The notes: a model not told the origin generated them from the sequence alone. Counted from the first letter of the stretch, positions 8,958 to 19,401 are shown. The stretch is DNA of 27,631 bases from Pleurobrachia bachei (GCA_000695325.1 AVPN01000506.1:12531-40161), one strand, 5' to 3'. Translations and numbers: made by a program.

Positions 8958-9774
8958 ATCCAAGTCAGTAAACCATGTTTCACTATCATACGAAGGAGAT
9001 TAGCAATTCGTTCATGTAGCAAAGGTAGTAGTTCATGTAGCAAAGTGTATAGATGGTTTACAAGATCCCAAGAGGCAAAGGGATGTTTTCAGGCAGCTCG
9101 GGAGCTTCGAGTGTATTATAGAGCGAGTGTGTGAAGGGCACAGCTGCAAGAAAATGAGTTGGGGAACGGAGAGGAAGATAAAACTAAGAGGGAGGGAGAT
9201 ATCATAGCTGTAGGCTCAAGTACTCGAGATATTTACCATAGCTCAGTCTAATTGCAATACGAAATTCATAGTACACTGCACTAGTCGGGTTTAGTTATTA
9301 TGCTTGCAGTCTAGTTGGAATTGGAATTTGGATGATGTGGACATGTGGTAATATTTTCATCATATAGCATGAACTGTGTACGACGTATAACGATGTATAA
9401 TTCATTCTGTCAAGATAAATAAAAGAAAATGCAAGGTCAGCCCAAAATAAAATTGTTGATTGCGGCGATGAAGATGATATATGAAAATGAGAGAAAGAAA
9501 TAGAGAGGGAGAGAGAGATGGTGAGGGAGGAAGAGAGATAGCGAGAGAGAAACATAGATATAAAAAAATTAAAGAAGGATGCCAGACGTGGCTACAATTG
9601 ACCAAGAAATAATTAGTTGCGATTTCAAATTGAACGTATAGAATTTCCCTAAATCTCCCTCCCTATCTCTCTCTCTCATCTCTCTCTCTCACACCTGATC
9701 TCTCTATCTCAATATCTCTCTATCTCCCTTCCTCTCTATCTAACTATTTAACCCACTCTCCTTGTCTTTTACAG
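8958..9774. other. Upstream flank of the GPCR gene, no gene seen
   Basis: The stretch should contain the GPCR promoter on the minus strand, but I see no confident TATA box. It holds a short direct repeat TTCATGTAGCAAAG (about 9011-9045), a GA microsatellite (about 9487-9550) and a CT-rich tract (about 9648-9738). Confidence 0.5.
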
Positions 9775-9880
9775 GTGCCTGGAAAACGAGCCGTTCCAGT
9801 GTAAGTCGAGAAAGCAAAACCAGTGCACCGAATTAAAATTCAAAACCGGCCCTTTTCTTTCTATGTTAGGAAAAATTTAG
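9775..9880 (+). other. Possible orphan exon with a cysteine-rich frame
   Basis: A strong acceptor (CTTGTCTTTTACAG) ends at 9774. The frame after it, entered in phase 2, reads C-LENEPFQ-C-KSRKQNQ-C and runs 34 codons to TAG at 9878-9880. An alternative is a 26-nt mini-exon ending at the consensus donor GTAAGT at 9801. I found no upstream partner exon. A similar acceptor followed by a short Cys-containing frame occurs at 13194. It could be a terminal exon, a decayed gene fragment or chance beside a CT tract. Confidence 0.2.
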
Positions 9881-10944
9881 ACTATCCTTTGCTCTCTGTC
9901 TCCTCTCCTTTTTCTAATTCCTTTAGTTTAGTACGGCAGTTAAATGTATATCGGCCTACATCAGTCAGAGCATTGAGAACTGTGGTCAGAACATGGGGCC
10001 TCGGCCACGACATTCGCCTGACAGGCCTATACATAGTAGTTATCAATTAAATAATGACAAAGACGATATTAATCATTCGTGACGTCATATTGTTTTAAGA
10101 ATGAACATATTTAATGGTGCTGCAGCACAAGCGACCGCAAGCAAATATAAGAGAGTTTTCTAACCACAATAGTACTAAAGATACAGAGCTGTACGTGTAA
10201 GTGTACAGCACACACAGCGATATGTGGGACATTTGCAGTGGTCTCTGCCACAAACAACATTACAGCATAAAATGTGTATATTGTATCCGGTTTACTGGCC
10301 AGTGCAGTCGATGCAAGTCGGCTAAGTTCCGATGACTCAACATTGCCACAGCTTTTAAACCTAATCAACGGTCAATTAACAATTGTGGTGTGTAAAACAG
10401 GCTAGAATAACAGTGGTAGTTGCATCTTGCACAGCTCTTCAAGAAGAGATAGTGAAGCAAGGTATAGATTTACAGGAAGATGTTGGTTTGTTTACCGAGA
10501 GAATTAGGTGAGAGAGAGAGGAGGATAGTGTTTAAGAGAGAAAATAGAGAGAAAGATAGAGTTAGAGAGACGCGGGGTGGGAGATTTTCATAGGTCACTA
10601 TTGCATCAGCAGAAAAACCTAACGGTTACATTAACAAGAAATATATTCACAACGTCACAACGTCGTCAATTCCCATATTCTACCAAGCGGCAAGTAACTG
10701 AAGATTGCAGACGACCCCTGAAGGCTTGAATTTCACCACTTATTCACTTAAATGACATAGCAAGTAGGCTATCAGGGTGAATAATGAATACCCTCAGTCA
10801 GGGAATAATTTACTCTCGCAATGGTCATTCACATTGTAGCACACATGTTGTGTCATGGGCGCGTCGCTTCCGGTATAACAATCTCACACATGTGGTATGG
10901 TCGTGGCAATGAAGATGAGGAGAGAAGCAGGGAGAGAGAGAGAA

Positions 10945-11000
<56 letters not shown>

Positions 11001-11112
11001 NNNNNNNNNNNNNNNNNNNNNNNNNNNNNNNNNNNNNNNNNNNNNNNNNNNNNNNNNNNNNNNNNNNNNNNNNNNNNNNNNNNNNNNNNNNNNNNNNNNN
11101 NNNNNNNNNNNN
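11001..11112. other. Assembly gap (112 N)
   Basis: A run of undetermined bases preceded by a GA microsatellite. The true distance is unknown and may be negative, since the flanks overlap in sequence. Confidence 0.99.
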
Positions 11113-12104
11113 ATATCGGCCTACATCAGTCAGAGCATTGAGAACTGTGGTCAGAACATGGGGCCTCGGCCACGACATTCGCCTGACAGGCCTATACATA
11201 GTAGTTATCAATTAAATAATGACAAAGACGATATTAATCATTCGTGACGTCATATTGTTTTAAGAATGAACATATTTAGTGTTGCTGCAGCACTAGCGAC
11301 CGCAAGCAAATATAAGAGAGTTTTCTAACCACAATAGTACTAAAGATACAGAGCTGTACGTGTAAGTGTACATGGCACACGCACACAGCGATATGTGGGA
11401 CATTTGCAGTGGTCTCTGCCACAAACAACATTACAGCATAAAATGTGTATATTGTATCCGGTTTACTGGCCAGTGCAGTCGATGCAAGTCGGCTAAGTTC
11501 CGATGACTCAACATTGCCACAGCTTTTAAACCTAATCAACGGTCAATTAACAATTGTGGTGTGTAAAACAGGCTAGAATAACAGTGGTAGTTGCATCTTG
11601 CACAGCTCTTCAAGAAGAGATAGTGAAGCAAGGTATAGATTTACAGGAAGATGTTGGTTTGTTTACCGAGAGAATTAGGTGAGAGAGAGAGGAGGATAGT
11701 GTTTAAGAGAGAAAATAGAGAGAAAGATAGAGTTAGAGAGACGCGGGGTGGGAGATTTTCATAGGTCACTATTGCATCAGCAGAAAAACCTAACGGTTAC
11801 ATTAACAAGAAATATATTCACAACGTCACAACGTCGTCAATTCCCATATTCTACCAAGCGGCAAGTAACTGAAGATTGCAGACGACCCCTGAAGGCTTGA
11901 ATTTCACCACTTATTCACTTAAATGACATAGCAAGTAGGCTATCAGGGTGAATAATGAATACCCTCAGTCAGGGAATAATTTACTCTCGCAATGGTCATT
12001 CACATTGTAGCACACATGTTGTGTCATGGGCGCGTCGCTTCCGGTATAACAATCTCACACATGTGGTATGGTCGTGGCAATGAAGATGAGGAGAGAAGCA
12101 GGGA

Positions 12105-12115
12105 GAGAGAGAGAA

Positions 12116-12171
<56 letters not shown>
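12105..12171. repeat. GA microsatellite (second copy)
   Basis: A long GAGAGA run at the right end of the duplicated unit. Its counterpart in the first copy is 10931-11000. Reading frames across it are artefacts. Confidence 0.9.
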
Positions 12172-12175
<4 letters not shown>

Positions 12176-13938
12176 ATTGTACATTACAGAAGCATTGTCT
12201 GAGGATTTCTATCACATGCTGAGGTTGATACGTAGCAAAATTTGATGTAGGAAGTTCTAACTGAACTAGCACGAGGGGTTTTTGTTTCAAGTAGAAAATG
12301 AAAAACATGACAATATGACATCCGTAGGAGTTCCAAGAGGGAACTTTTATCTCACAATAAAATTGTTGTTTTTGGAAGGTATGAAAAAAGATAATTGCCA
12401 CGTGCGTTCATCCCCTGATGTTTATGTGTGTTTGTTGGCAGATGGTAGGAGAGAAATATATAGGGAGGGAGAGGGTAGGAGAGATAGAAAGATAGAGAGA
12501 GAGGATGGAATTTTCACATTGCACTTTTCTCGTGAGAGAGTAACGGTGAGGCGAAGTAAAGACTAATAGTCTGACTATGGTAATCTCTCGTAGGACGAGA
12601 GACATTTTCAAACTAATCAAGAGGGACAACCGATCGGCAGATATGATAAGATCATGACTACTTCAAATTCAACCTTTTGGACAACAAAAATACAGGGGTA
12701 AATATCGACAAACAATTACAATTCATCTCACGAGTCACATTATTTTTGGGTCACCATTACCATGATTACGTGATATATTCTAGCCAGTGAGAGACAATAT
12801 CTTCACACAGAGAGAAAGAGAGAAAGAGAGAGAGAGAGAGAGAGACTGATCCTCAATGATACAACAATAACTGAAGAAGGTAGTAAATGATGGATCTTTC
12901 CCGAGTTAAGACCCGTCAGCAGCGTTAAAACACATCTTAAATTAACGCCGTGAGACTGAGAGAGAGCGGGATAAAGAGAGAGAATAAACTTCGGGAAAGC
13001 AGCGTCCGCTGCTATTCTATTCACCCATTAGCACCGCATCCTTTAAGTAAGTGATAGTTATGTGAATCTTCTCGTAGCCTTGCAGCCAAGAAAGCTCTAC
13101 GTTCTCCTTCTTTCTATCACGTTCTCTCGTTTATTATTTTTATCTCTTTCTTTAAATGTCTTTCTCTCTCCTGTCAACCTCTCTTTTCACAGGTGTGGCA
13201 CATATTCCGCTTGTTGCCTAGCTGGGCACTAAGTTGATGATGAAACAGCAGTAAATGGCATAAGTACACACGCAGACTTTATCTCATACGCATTATATAT
13301 CCAGTATCTAACTTTCTCGGTCTCTTAAATTGTTGTATAATCTCCCAAGCAGGCTAAATATGTAATGTATTTCTATTCTCTGAACGGGCAGCTGTGGTTA
13401 TATGTTAAGTGCTCATCAGAAATTAGATATCAAGTACTTTAACAGTATTAAAAACTGACCGAAAAATATCATCACTTGACAAGTGCAAGAAAAATGAAAC
13501 AAGGGGCCGCTTGTTTCATTTTTCTTGCACTTGTCAAGTGATGATATTTTTCGGTCAGGGGGCATTCGGCAATAAAAACACGAAAGATGATCGAACCCGC
13601 CCAGAAATCCAGAATTGATCCCCGGCTCTTTGATCGCTTTTGATTTAATATTGTCCCTGCCCCCGCCATGACTTCTTTAATAATAATAATAATGATAATA
13701 ATACTGATACAGCAAGTCATTCATGACAGACAATATTACTGGTTATTAGATTAGGTCAGGGATTACTATCAAGGTCGGTACAGTCGTATTTTATAATGGC
13801 CTGGTGGTCTCGTACAACGACGTATTAAAGACAAGAGTAGTACGTCTAGTACAGGAGTACGCAGGGCTAGATGTTTGTTGGTAATCCCGTAATGGTTCGC
13901 TGAGTAGCGGTTTAGTCACGATCTACGTTTCTAGAATA
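12172..13938. other. Gene-poor stretch with simple repeats and a perfect palindrome
   Basis: No gene is supported here. It contains short GA runs (about 12452-12505 and 12810-12844), an ATA/AAT trinucleotide run (about 13677-13702) and the palindrome at 13455-13558. A splice-like acceptor (TTTTCACAG) at about 13193 is followed by a short frame with Cys residues but no partner. Confidence 0.5.
13455..13558. repeat. Perfect inverted repeat, 49-bp arms with a 6-bp spacer
   Basis: The left arm 13455-13503 starts CTGACCGAAAAATATC, and the right arm 13510-13558 is its exact reverse complement. They are separated by GGGCCG. There is no flanking target duplication. A transcript would fold into a 49-bp perfect hairpin. 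It may be a recent template-switch event, the remnant of a transposon end, or an assembly foldback. Confidence 0.9.
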
Positions 13939-14589
13939 CAGGAAGCGACCGAATATTCGGTTCGGTTCGGTTCGGAAATTCGGTGTTTTTTGGGCGGTTC
14001 GGTTCGGTTCGGTTCGGTAGGAAATTTTGGCCGAACCACCGAATTTTTTGGTCAAAAAATGCCCAGAAATCGGTCTTTTTCATGCAAAATTTTTCAATTA
14101 TTTCACGAAAATTGTATGGATTTTAGTAAACTTGTGAAATCTGACCTCATATTAGACTTTTCCTTCAAGCTCACTTCTACACTCGTGTGCATGTACACTT
14201 GTAATTACCCTTGATCCTAAATTTAGAATCTCCCAGTATCACGTGACCCCGACTCACATGAGAATCACATGCACCCAATGCCCCTGTGTAAGTCACGTGA
14301 TCACCCTGGAATTTAAAAGCTAATCAGAGATAATCGGACTCTCCAGCAATAAATACCCAGTTCATTTCTCAGTGAGTACAGTAAATGCAACAAGAGATTT
14401 TATTGTTTCATCTTCAGCTGATATTGAATTCAGTAAAAAAAGACTATAATTTGTCACCCTGTGAAAAGTTTGTGTTCGGTTTGGTTCGATTACCGAAATT
14501 TGGTTCGGTTCGGTTCGGTTCGGAAAAACATTTTTCCGGTTCGGTTCGGTTCGGTTCGATAGAAAGAAACCCGGTTCGGTCGTTTCCTG
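13939..14589. mobile_element. Non-autonomous hAT element, 651 bp, with GGTTC pentamer arrays
   Basis: The ends are CAGGAAGCGACCGAA (13939-13953) and, inverted, CAGGAAACGACCGAA (14575-14589). This is a 15-bp terminal inverted repeat with one mismatch. The element is flanked by a perfect 8-bp target duplication CTAGAATA (13931-13938 and 14590-14597). Arrays of the pentamer GGTTC sit inside each end (about 13958-14020 and 14476-14562). Subterminal repeats of this kind are known transposase-binding regions in other hAT elements. The core has no recognisable transposase. It also carries two CACGTG sites (about 14240 and 14295). The ends match the 116-bp MITE at 2819-2934, so both probably use the same transposase. 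Confidence 0.88.
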
Positions 14590-14597
14590 CTAGAATA

Positions 14598-15768
14598 TAG
14601 GTAGGAAAATCTAGATGAAAGTCGTACGACAGCTCATGATTATTCATCACACATGCAGAGAATTGTTGCTACTGAACTGACTTGATAGAAACTCTGGTGT
14701 AGTTTTCGATCTAAATTTATAGGAGACCTCGTACAAGCAAATCATATAGCCATTACCCCTGCATTCGGTTCCAATTCTTCTCGCTATATCCATTATGTAT
14801 CTCTCGCGCGATCAGTCACAACAAAATGAGAGTACCCCGATTAGAAATTGGGGTAGTATGTACTTAAATCATTGATCGTAACTACACTGCAGTATCAGAG
14901 ATGTATTGAACGAGAAACCACCTGTCAGGCAACTCAGATTGACCTGAAACCAACACAATTCTCTGTCCGCTCTGTCTCCTCTTTCTTGTCATATCATTTT
15001 AGTCAAAATAAATTTTTTAAATTCGGTTTGATGCGCATTTGGGAAAACATTTTGATTCGTCAAGAAACCGTTTAGCAATTCCACTCAATCCAGGAGACTC
15101 AAAAACTGTTTCAACCTCTCGCCATTGTCATTCAAACATATCACGTCACGTCTGCAGTAGCCCAAACCAGGGAGTAACCCCTTGCCAGCGCGCGCGAAGT
15201 GTGAGGTGTCTTCGATACCAAGGATATTTTACCAAACACTACAACGTGACACCGTGTGGCACATGCTGATCTAAAATTAGTTGACAGCTTTTAGTAAAGA
15301 ACTGAAGAAGAGTTTAGTGAAACAGTCTTTGTTTAGATAACTGTAACTTAGTTGTACTCTTCACCCGGGTTTTTGTTGTCATCTCAAGATTTGCTCTTGA
15401 ACTATTACATGGACTCGTAATACGATATTCATTCGCTCTCCATTCTGGAACAGAGGACGGATGTAATTACTCCACCTCATGGGGCCAAAGGTTTGGGATC
15501 GGGAGTCCTGCCAAAAATCCAATGTTTCACAAACAATAAAACGATCTTTATTTTCCGAGCGTTTCATCGACATCATCAAAATAAAAACAGCGAAATGTTT
15601 TGGGATTGCAATTAATTGCACGTTACATATAATTTACTACTTTATATAGAAGATAAAATCGTTCAACCTCACAAATTGATAGTTCCAGAATTCACAACAC
15701 ACACCCAGCTTTAACAAAAGATAGTTGTTACATTATATAGTGATGGTTATATTGGCACCGGTTGTTGT
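14598..15768. other. Intergenic stretch downstream of the ShKT gene
   Basis: No gene is supported. The segment 15176-15200 resembles part of the hairpin repeat at 2325-2349. A TTTATT at about 15548 reads AATAAA on the minus strand and may be the polyadenylation signal of the ShKT gene that ends at 15769. The 80-codon minus-strand frame at 15379-15621 overlaps that likely 3' end and has no recognisable domain. Confidence 0.45.
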
Positions 15769-16624
15769 TTAGCAGATGTTACATGTAGCCATACAGCTGC
15801 TCCTGATCGTAGACCCAAACCCACCGAAGGCCCCGTAGTCACACATCTTCTTGCTCTTGGCATTCTGACAGACGGACTGATCCAGGACGTCCTCACAAGT
15901 ATTCCTCTTAACTCGGGCAGGGATCTCGGCCCTCTTGGCGAGCTGCTGCTGGACCAGCTCCATAAACTCGCCTGATGAGGGGGAGGGTTAGAGGAGGGGT
16001 AATTATTGGTGTTATCAGGGGAACTGAACCGTGCTAGATGGGGCTATCCGACCAAATGGGTAAAGTCTGGTCTGTGATGGCGTGACATGCTCGCCAAGAA
16101 GTTCTTATCATATGGCAGAACTTGGCTTTCTAACTCCCTCTCTCCGAACCTTTGAAATGGTAGAAAGTTTCTCCAATTCTCTGTAGAACTTACATGATCC
16201 GCATGCCTGAGGACAGATGGTATAGTAGGGTTCCTTCTGGCAGAGGTTCATGGCTTTCCATCGTCCACATTCCCACATCTCCTTTTTATTACAATCTGGG
16301 GCACCGGACTCTGCAGGGGGAAGTGAGGTTATTTAGAGGGTTTAAATGGAGTTATTTCTACCAGTTAGACATTTTTAATCGTAGAAAGGGGTCCTGGAGT
16401 AGATTTGTAATGTGAATTGGCAAGCCTATTCAATGGTTTCAAACCAATCGATCCATACAATGAAAGTCTACCTAAATAACTCAAAGTGGTGGGTAGAGTG
16501 ATTGAGATCTACCTATAGTAATACCCACTTACAGCTTGTTCCCCCTTACTCAACAACACTTACCAGTAGAAATGGAGAGGGCGACAACACAGGATACAAT
16601 GGTGGCAATAGTCAATGGAGACAT
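15769..16624 (-). CDS. Secreted protein with two ShKT domains, 126 aa, three exons
   Basis: Exons on the minus strand are 16624-16564, 16310-16194 and 15971-15769. They total 381 nt and both introns are in phase 1. Residues 1-20 are a signal peptide (MSPLTIATIVSCVVALSIST). The first ShKT domain spans about 27-60, with six Cys at 27, 35, 44, 53, 57 and 60; the second spans 85-126, with Cys at 85, 94, 103, 119, 123 and 126. Both end in the typical C-x3-C-x2-C. The linker contains Lys-Arg pairs at 72-73 and 81-82, so the second domain could be released as a peptide beginning just before its first Cys. ShKT domains occur in potassium-channel-blocking peptides of cnidarians, in nematode secreted proteins and as modules of extracellular enzymes; the domain alone does not establish toxicity. 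The Cys at 60 is completed across the second intron. Function unknown; secretion is well supported. The neighbouring divergent gene is the thioester protein. Confidence 0.88.
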
Positions 16625-16692
16625 GGTAGAGTTTTGGGCAAGCTGCTGCTAAAATGGTGAGAAGAATTCTGATTTAATTGTCAAATTGTGAT

Positions 16693-16701
16693 CCTTTTAT
16701 A
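16693..16701 (-). promoter_or_regulatory. TATA box of the ShKT gene
   Basis: On the minus strand the motif reads TATAAAAGG, a close match to the metazoan TATA consensus. It lies about 70 bp upstream of the start codon at 16624, leaving room for a transcription start about 30 bp downstream of the motif and a short 5' untranslated region. Confidence 0.6.
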
Positions 16702-16802
16702 ATTTAAACGACAAGGCGTCGAGCCGATAGCAGTACCGCGTCACCCCTCTTGCGTGGTTTTTAAATTTGTTAGCCAAATATAAATTAGTACCCATTAGTA
16801 AC

Positions 16803-16868
16803 AAATCTCCCCCTCTCTCCCCTCTCTCTCCCCATCTCTCTCCCCCTCTCTCTCCCCCTCTCTCCCCA
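16803..16868. repeat. CTCTCCCC-type microsatellite
   Basis: An imperfect tandem run of CTCTCTCCCC units in the ShKT upstream region. Confidence 0.85.
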
Positions 16869-17295
16869 CAAAGTGCTTTCCCTGTTATGTCTCCGGTCTC
16901 TCGGGAGGAGTTAACGGGTTGACAGACTCCCCATCTCCCTCCCTATAATTCTCTCTATCTCTCTAATTAACAGTTGTTGCAAAATTCTTCAAAAATCTAA
17001 TGGGAATTCGATCGAAACAGCAGGCATGATATATATATGGACGATCAGATTCGTGATCTTACGACACTATCTCTCACGATGGGCTGGAGTGAGGTGGGCT
17101 TTTAAAGGCAGTCAACAACAATAGGATTGCAAGGAAATTGCAGCACGTGCCTTTGGTTAACCATGTAAACCCTTTGTCCTGCAATTCTCTCTCCCTCCTC
17201 CCTTTTCATCCCGCGTGATCAATTTACTTTTCCTAGTGCAACAGGCCAATAAACTACAGACAATACAAGATCTTTGTTACTCTTTCATGCCAGCA

Positions 17296-17305
17296 GGAAA
17301 TTCCC
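17296..17305 (-). promoter_or_regulatory. Kappa-B consensus match
   Basis: GGGAATTTCC on the minus strand fits GGGRNWYYCC exactly. It lies about 0.67 kb upstream of the ShKT start and 2.1 kb upstream of the thioester gene start. By chance alone a few such matches are expected in a window of this length, so this is only a candidate. Confidence 0.2.
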
Positions 17306-17665
17306 GAAGTGCGGACCTATAAGACCCCCTCCTACCCAATGGAAACAAGTTTCAGGGACTGTTTTTGCTGAATAGGAACTATTGTCACCTTTGTCCGACA
17401 CATATCCGGTATGTTAAATGTTACTTTAGTTCAACCAACCTCTTTTATTATGTGCAGTGGATAAGGGTACACAATTGGTGAAACGGTTGTGGCAAATAAT
17501 TGCAATAAGTTCAGAGTGGGAGAGAGGGAGAGAGAGAAAAAAGGATGATAGAGAAAGAAAGACCCATTGTTCATGATACAATGGACAAGTTCGAGATTGC
17601 GAGGCCGGGAGATGAGAGGAAAAGGTTTCAAAATATCCGGGTTTCTCCCCTAGGGCTAGTTACCT

Positions 17666-17733
17666 AGCTAGACTTTGTTTCGCGTTCCCTTCTTTACAAA
17701 TGTAAAGGAGGGTTAGAACAAAGGACTAGCGTA
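17666..17733. repeat. Imperfect hairpin
   Basis: GCTAGACTTTGTTTC...CTTCTTTACA pairs imperfectly with TGTAAAGGAG...GAACAAAGGACTAGC around a 2-base centre at 17699-17700. The size is close to that of a microRNA precursor, but a small MITE is equally possible. Confidence 0.4.
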
Positions 17734-18257
17734 CCTAATTAACTCTTGTTCCAGGTTCCTGCACATTTGGCAAGATGGAGAGAAATGACACATTCAACCT
17801 AAATCAAAAACCGGCTAAAAGGTATACATAACGGAGATTTTTATCACACTCATTCTTCCACTTTGTAACTTAAAATACGAGTGTAACCAATAAAAAGGCG
17901 TAAAGGAAGTGAAGGCCTTTTTTTGGTATCGACCCTATTATGAACGTGTGTTCCCCCTTACCATTCAAGCTGAACTACATGAAAAATGTAATCTTTCAGA
18001 TTGCCCTCCAATGTTTACGTAATTTCACATCCTGCGGGTCGAACACGTGCAGTCATCTCATTTTTCATGGAGGTGCCAAATTTACCATGACCATCAGTAC
18101 AATTGCCAATTATAGTGATCCGATCACTGGTAGTGGTTAGATCAAAATGATACATTGTCACAGATCTAGATATGTAATTGGGGCGTGGTGAAGATCTCAT
18201 GGTCAAAAGAATTGGAGACAGACAGGGATCCATCACTATTTCATTTCTGCATGATTT

Positions 18258-18361
18258 CGCTGAGAGATAGAGATAGAGAGATAGAAAGATAAAAAGATAG
18301 AGAGATAGGAAGATAGAGCCGAGAGCGATTGAGAGATAGAGAGATAGAAAGATAGAAAGAT

Positions 18362-18400
<39 letters not shown>

Positions 18401-18425
18401 GAGGTAGAGAGGTAGAGAGGACAGC
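18258..18425. repeat. GATA/GAGA microsatellite
   Basis: An interrupted AGAGATAGA array that ends in a clean GATA run (about 18368-18400) and AGAGAGGT units. Ile/Tyr/Leu/Ser-rich frames on the minus strand here are repeat translations. Confidence 0.9.
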
Positions 18426-19401
18426 ATGAAAGTAATCCAATGTTTGTTTAACCAGATCGATTCTTCTCTCGAGCTGGCATGTGTTTACCTTCGAGCGTTT
18501 CATTCCAAATAGGCAGCTTTTTACTATCACCTAGCAGACATGTCTACCTAATTGTATTGTGCGTGACAAAGTTAATAGCCAATGCCCAATACCATACTTT
18601 TGGATTTATTTTCACCCTTTTGATTTACTTACTGAAGGCGAATTATTCAGTACCTAGTAGGTTTTCTTATCTTTAAAAAGGGCTTGAATTAAGGTGCTAT
18701 AATATTAAATTAATTAGGGGATTTTAGGTGCACGGCCGGTATTATGTAACATAACATATAGCCCCTAGCAGATTAAACAGTATTCCCTGGTTCCTTCCGG
18801 GGGAGCTGCTAGTGCTCACCTTTCTTTCTCTCCTTCCCCATTCTCTCCCCTTACTCAGAATATTTGTTGAGCGGAGGGGGGAAAATCAAATTATATAACC
18901 CATGTATGTATCCTTGGAGCAGCAGCGACTGTGTGTGTGTTGTCTTATCCACTTATCCATGGCTCCTCCGGTTCAATTTGATTATTCTGTTACAGGTCCT
19001 ACCTATCTTGGGTTTTATCATTTTGCGATTTTACCGGAGACCCTCTTCTGTGTGATCGTGTCCAGCGAGAAACGTTTTCCGGGATTACCTCACTAAATAA
19101 AATTACCAGACTCTTCTGCTGGTCCGTTCGGGGTATTTAATACGATGGGTCCAGCTCATGTTATATTACTTTTCCAATCTTTGGCAGTGTTTCAGAACTA
19201 TAACAGTCAGTCTGTTCAAGTATCTCTTCAGATCAGATTGTTTGACGAATTGATTGAGCATCCTATTATAGCTAGGGGGTGGCCGATTCGATCACTTTTT
19301 CTAATGGAAATGTAGTATGATATGTGATACCCCTAGCAGTAGGATGTACACTATATTTTGTCACCCGTTTTTAACTGTTAAACGTTGGATCAGGATCAGG
19401 C

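Larger units (their letters stand above)
9948..12171. repeat. Tandem near-identical copies of about 1.05 kb around an assembly gap
   Basis: 9948-11000 and 11113-12171 are nearly the same sequence, offset 1165 bp at the start and 1171 bp further on. They differ by a few substitutions near 10120 versus 11285 and a 6-bp net insertion near 11370. The first copy ends inside a GA microsatellite that runs into the gap, and the second copy starts exactly after the gap. This is what two overlapping contig ends look like when they are not merged, perhaps because they carry different alleles. A real tandem duplication is possible but less likely. No coding function is seen in either copy. Confidence 0.9.
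16870..19401. other. Intergenic region between the divergent ShKT and thioester genes
   Basis: No exon is supported. It holds an exact kappa-B consensus (17296-17305), an imperfect hairpin (about 17666-17733), short GA runs and the GATA microsatellite at 18258-18425. Because the genes at each end are transcribed away from each other, it should contain both promoters. I see no strong TATA box for the thioester gene; TATTTAA near 19134 is a weak candidate. Confidence 0.5.

Noticed and set aside
9298-12629. Several Ser/Leu- or Arg/Glu-rich frames on both strands
   Set aside because: They are translations of CT/GA microsatellites, and two of them also run through the N gap.
13990-14650. Frames containing repeated SVRFGS or EPNRTEPN
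   Set aside because: They arise from the GGTTC pentamer arrays of the hAT element, read in frame by chance.
15379-15621. 80-codon minus-strand frame downstream of the ShKT gene
   Set aside because: It lies in the likely 3' untranslated and downstream region of the ShKT gene, has no known domain and no supporting splice or promoter signals.
17775-17821. Possible mini first exon on the plus strand (ATG to a GTATAC donor)
   Set aside because: No compatible downstream exon was found before the thioester gene starts; a single ATG-to-donor match is expected by chance.
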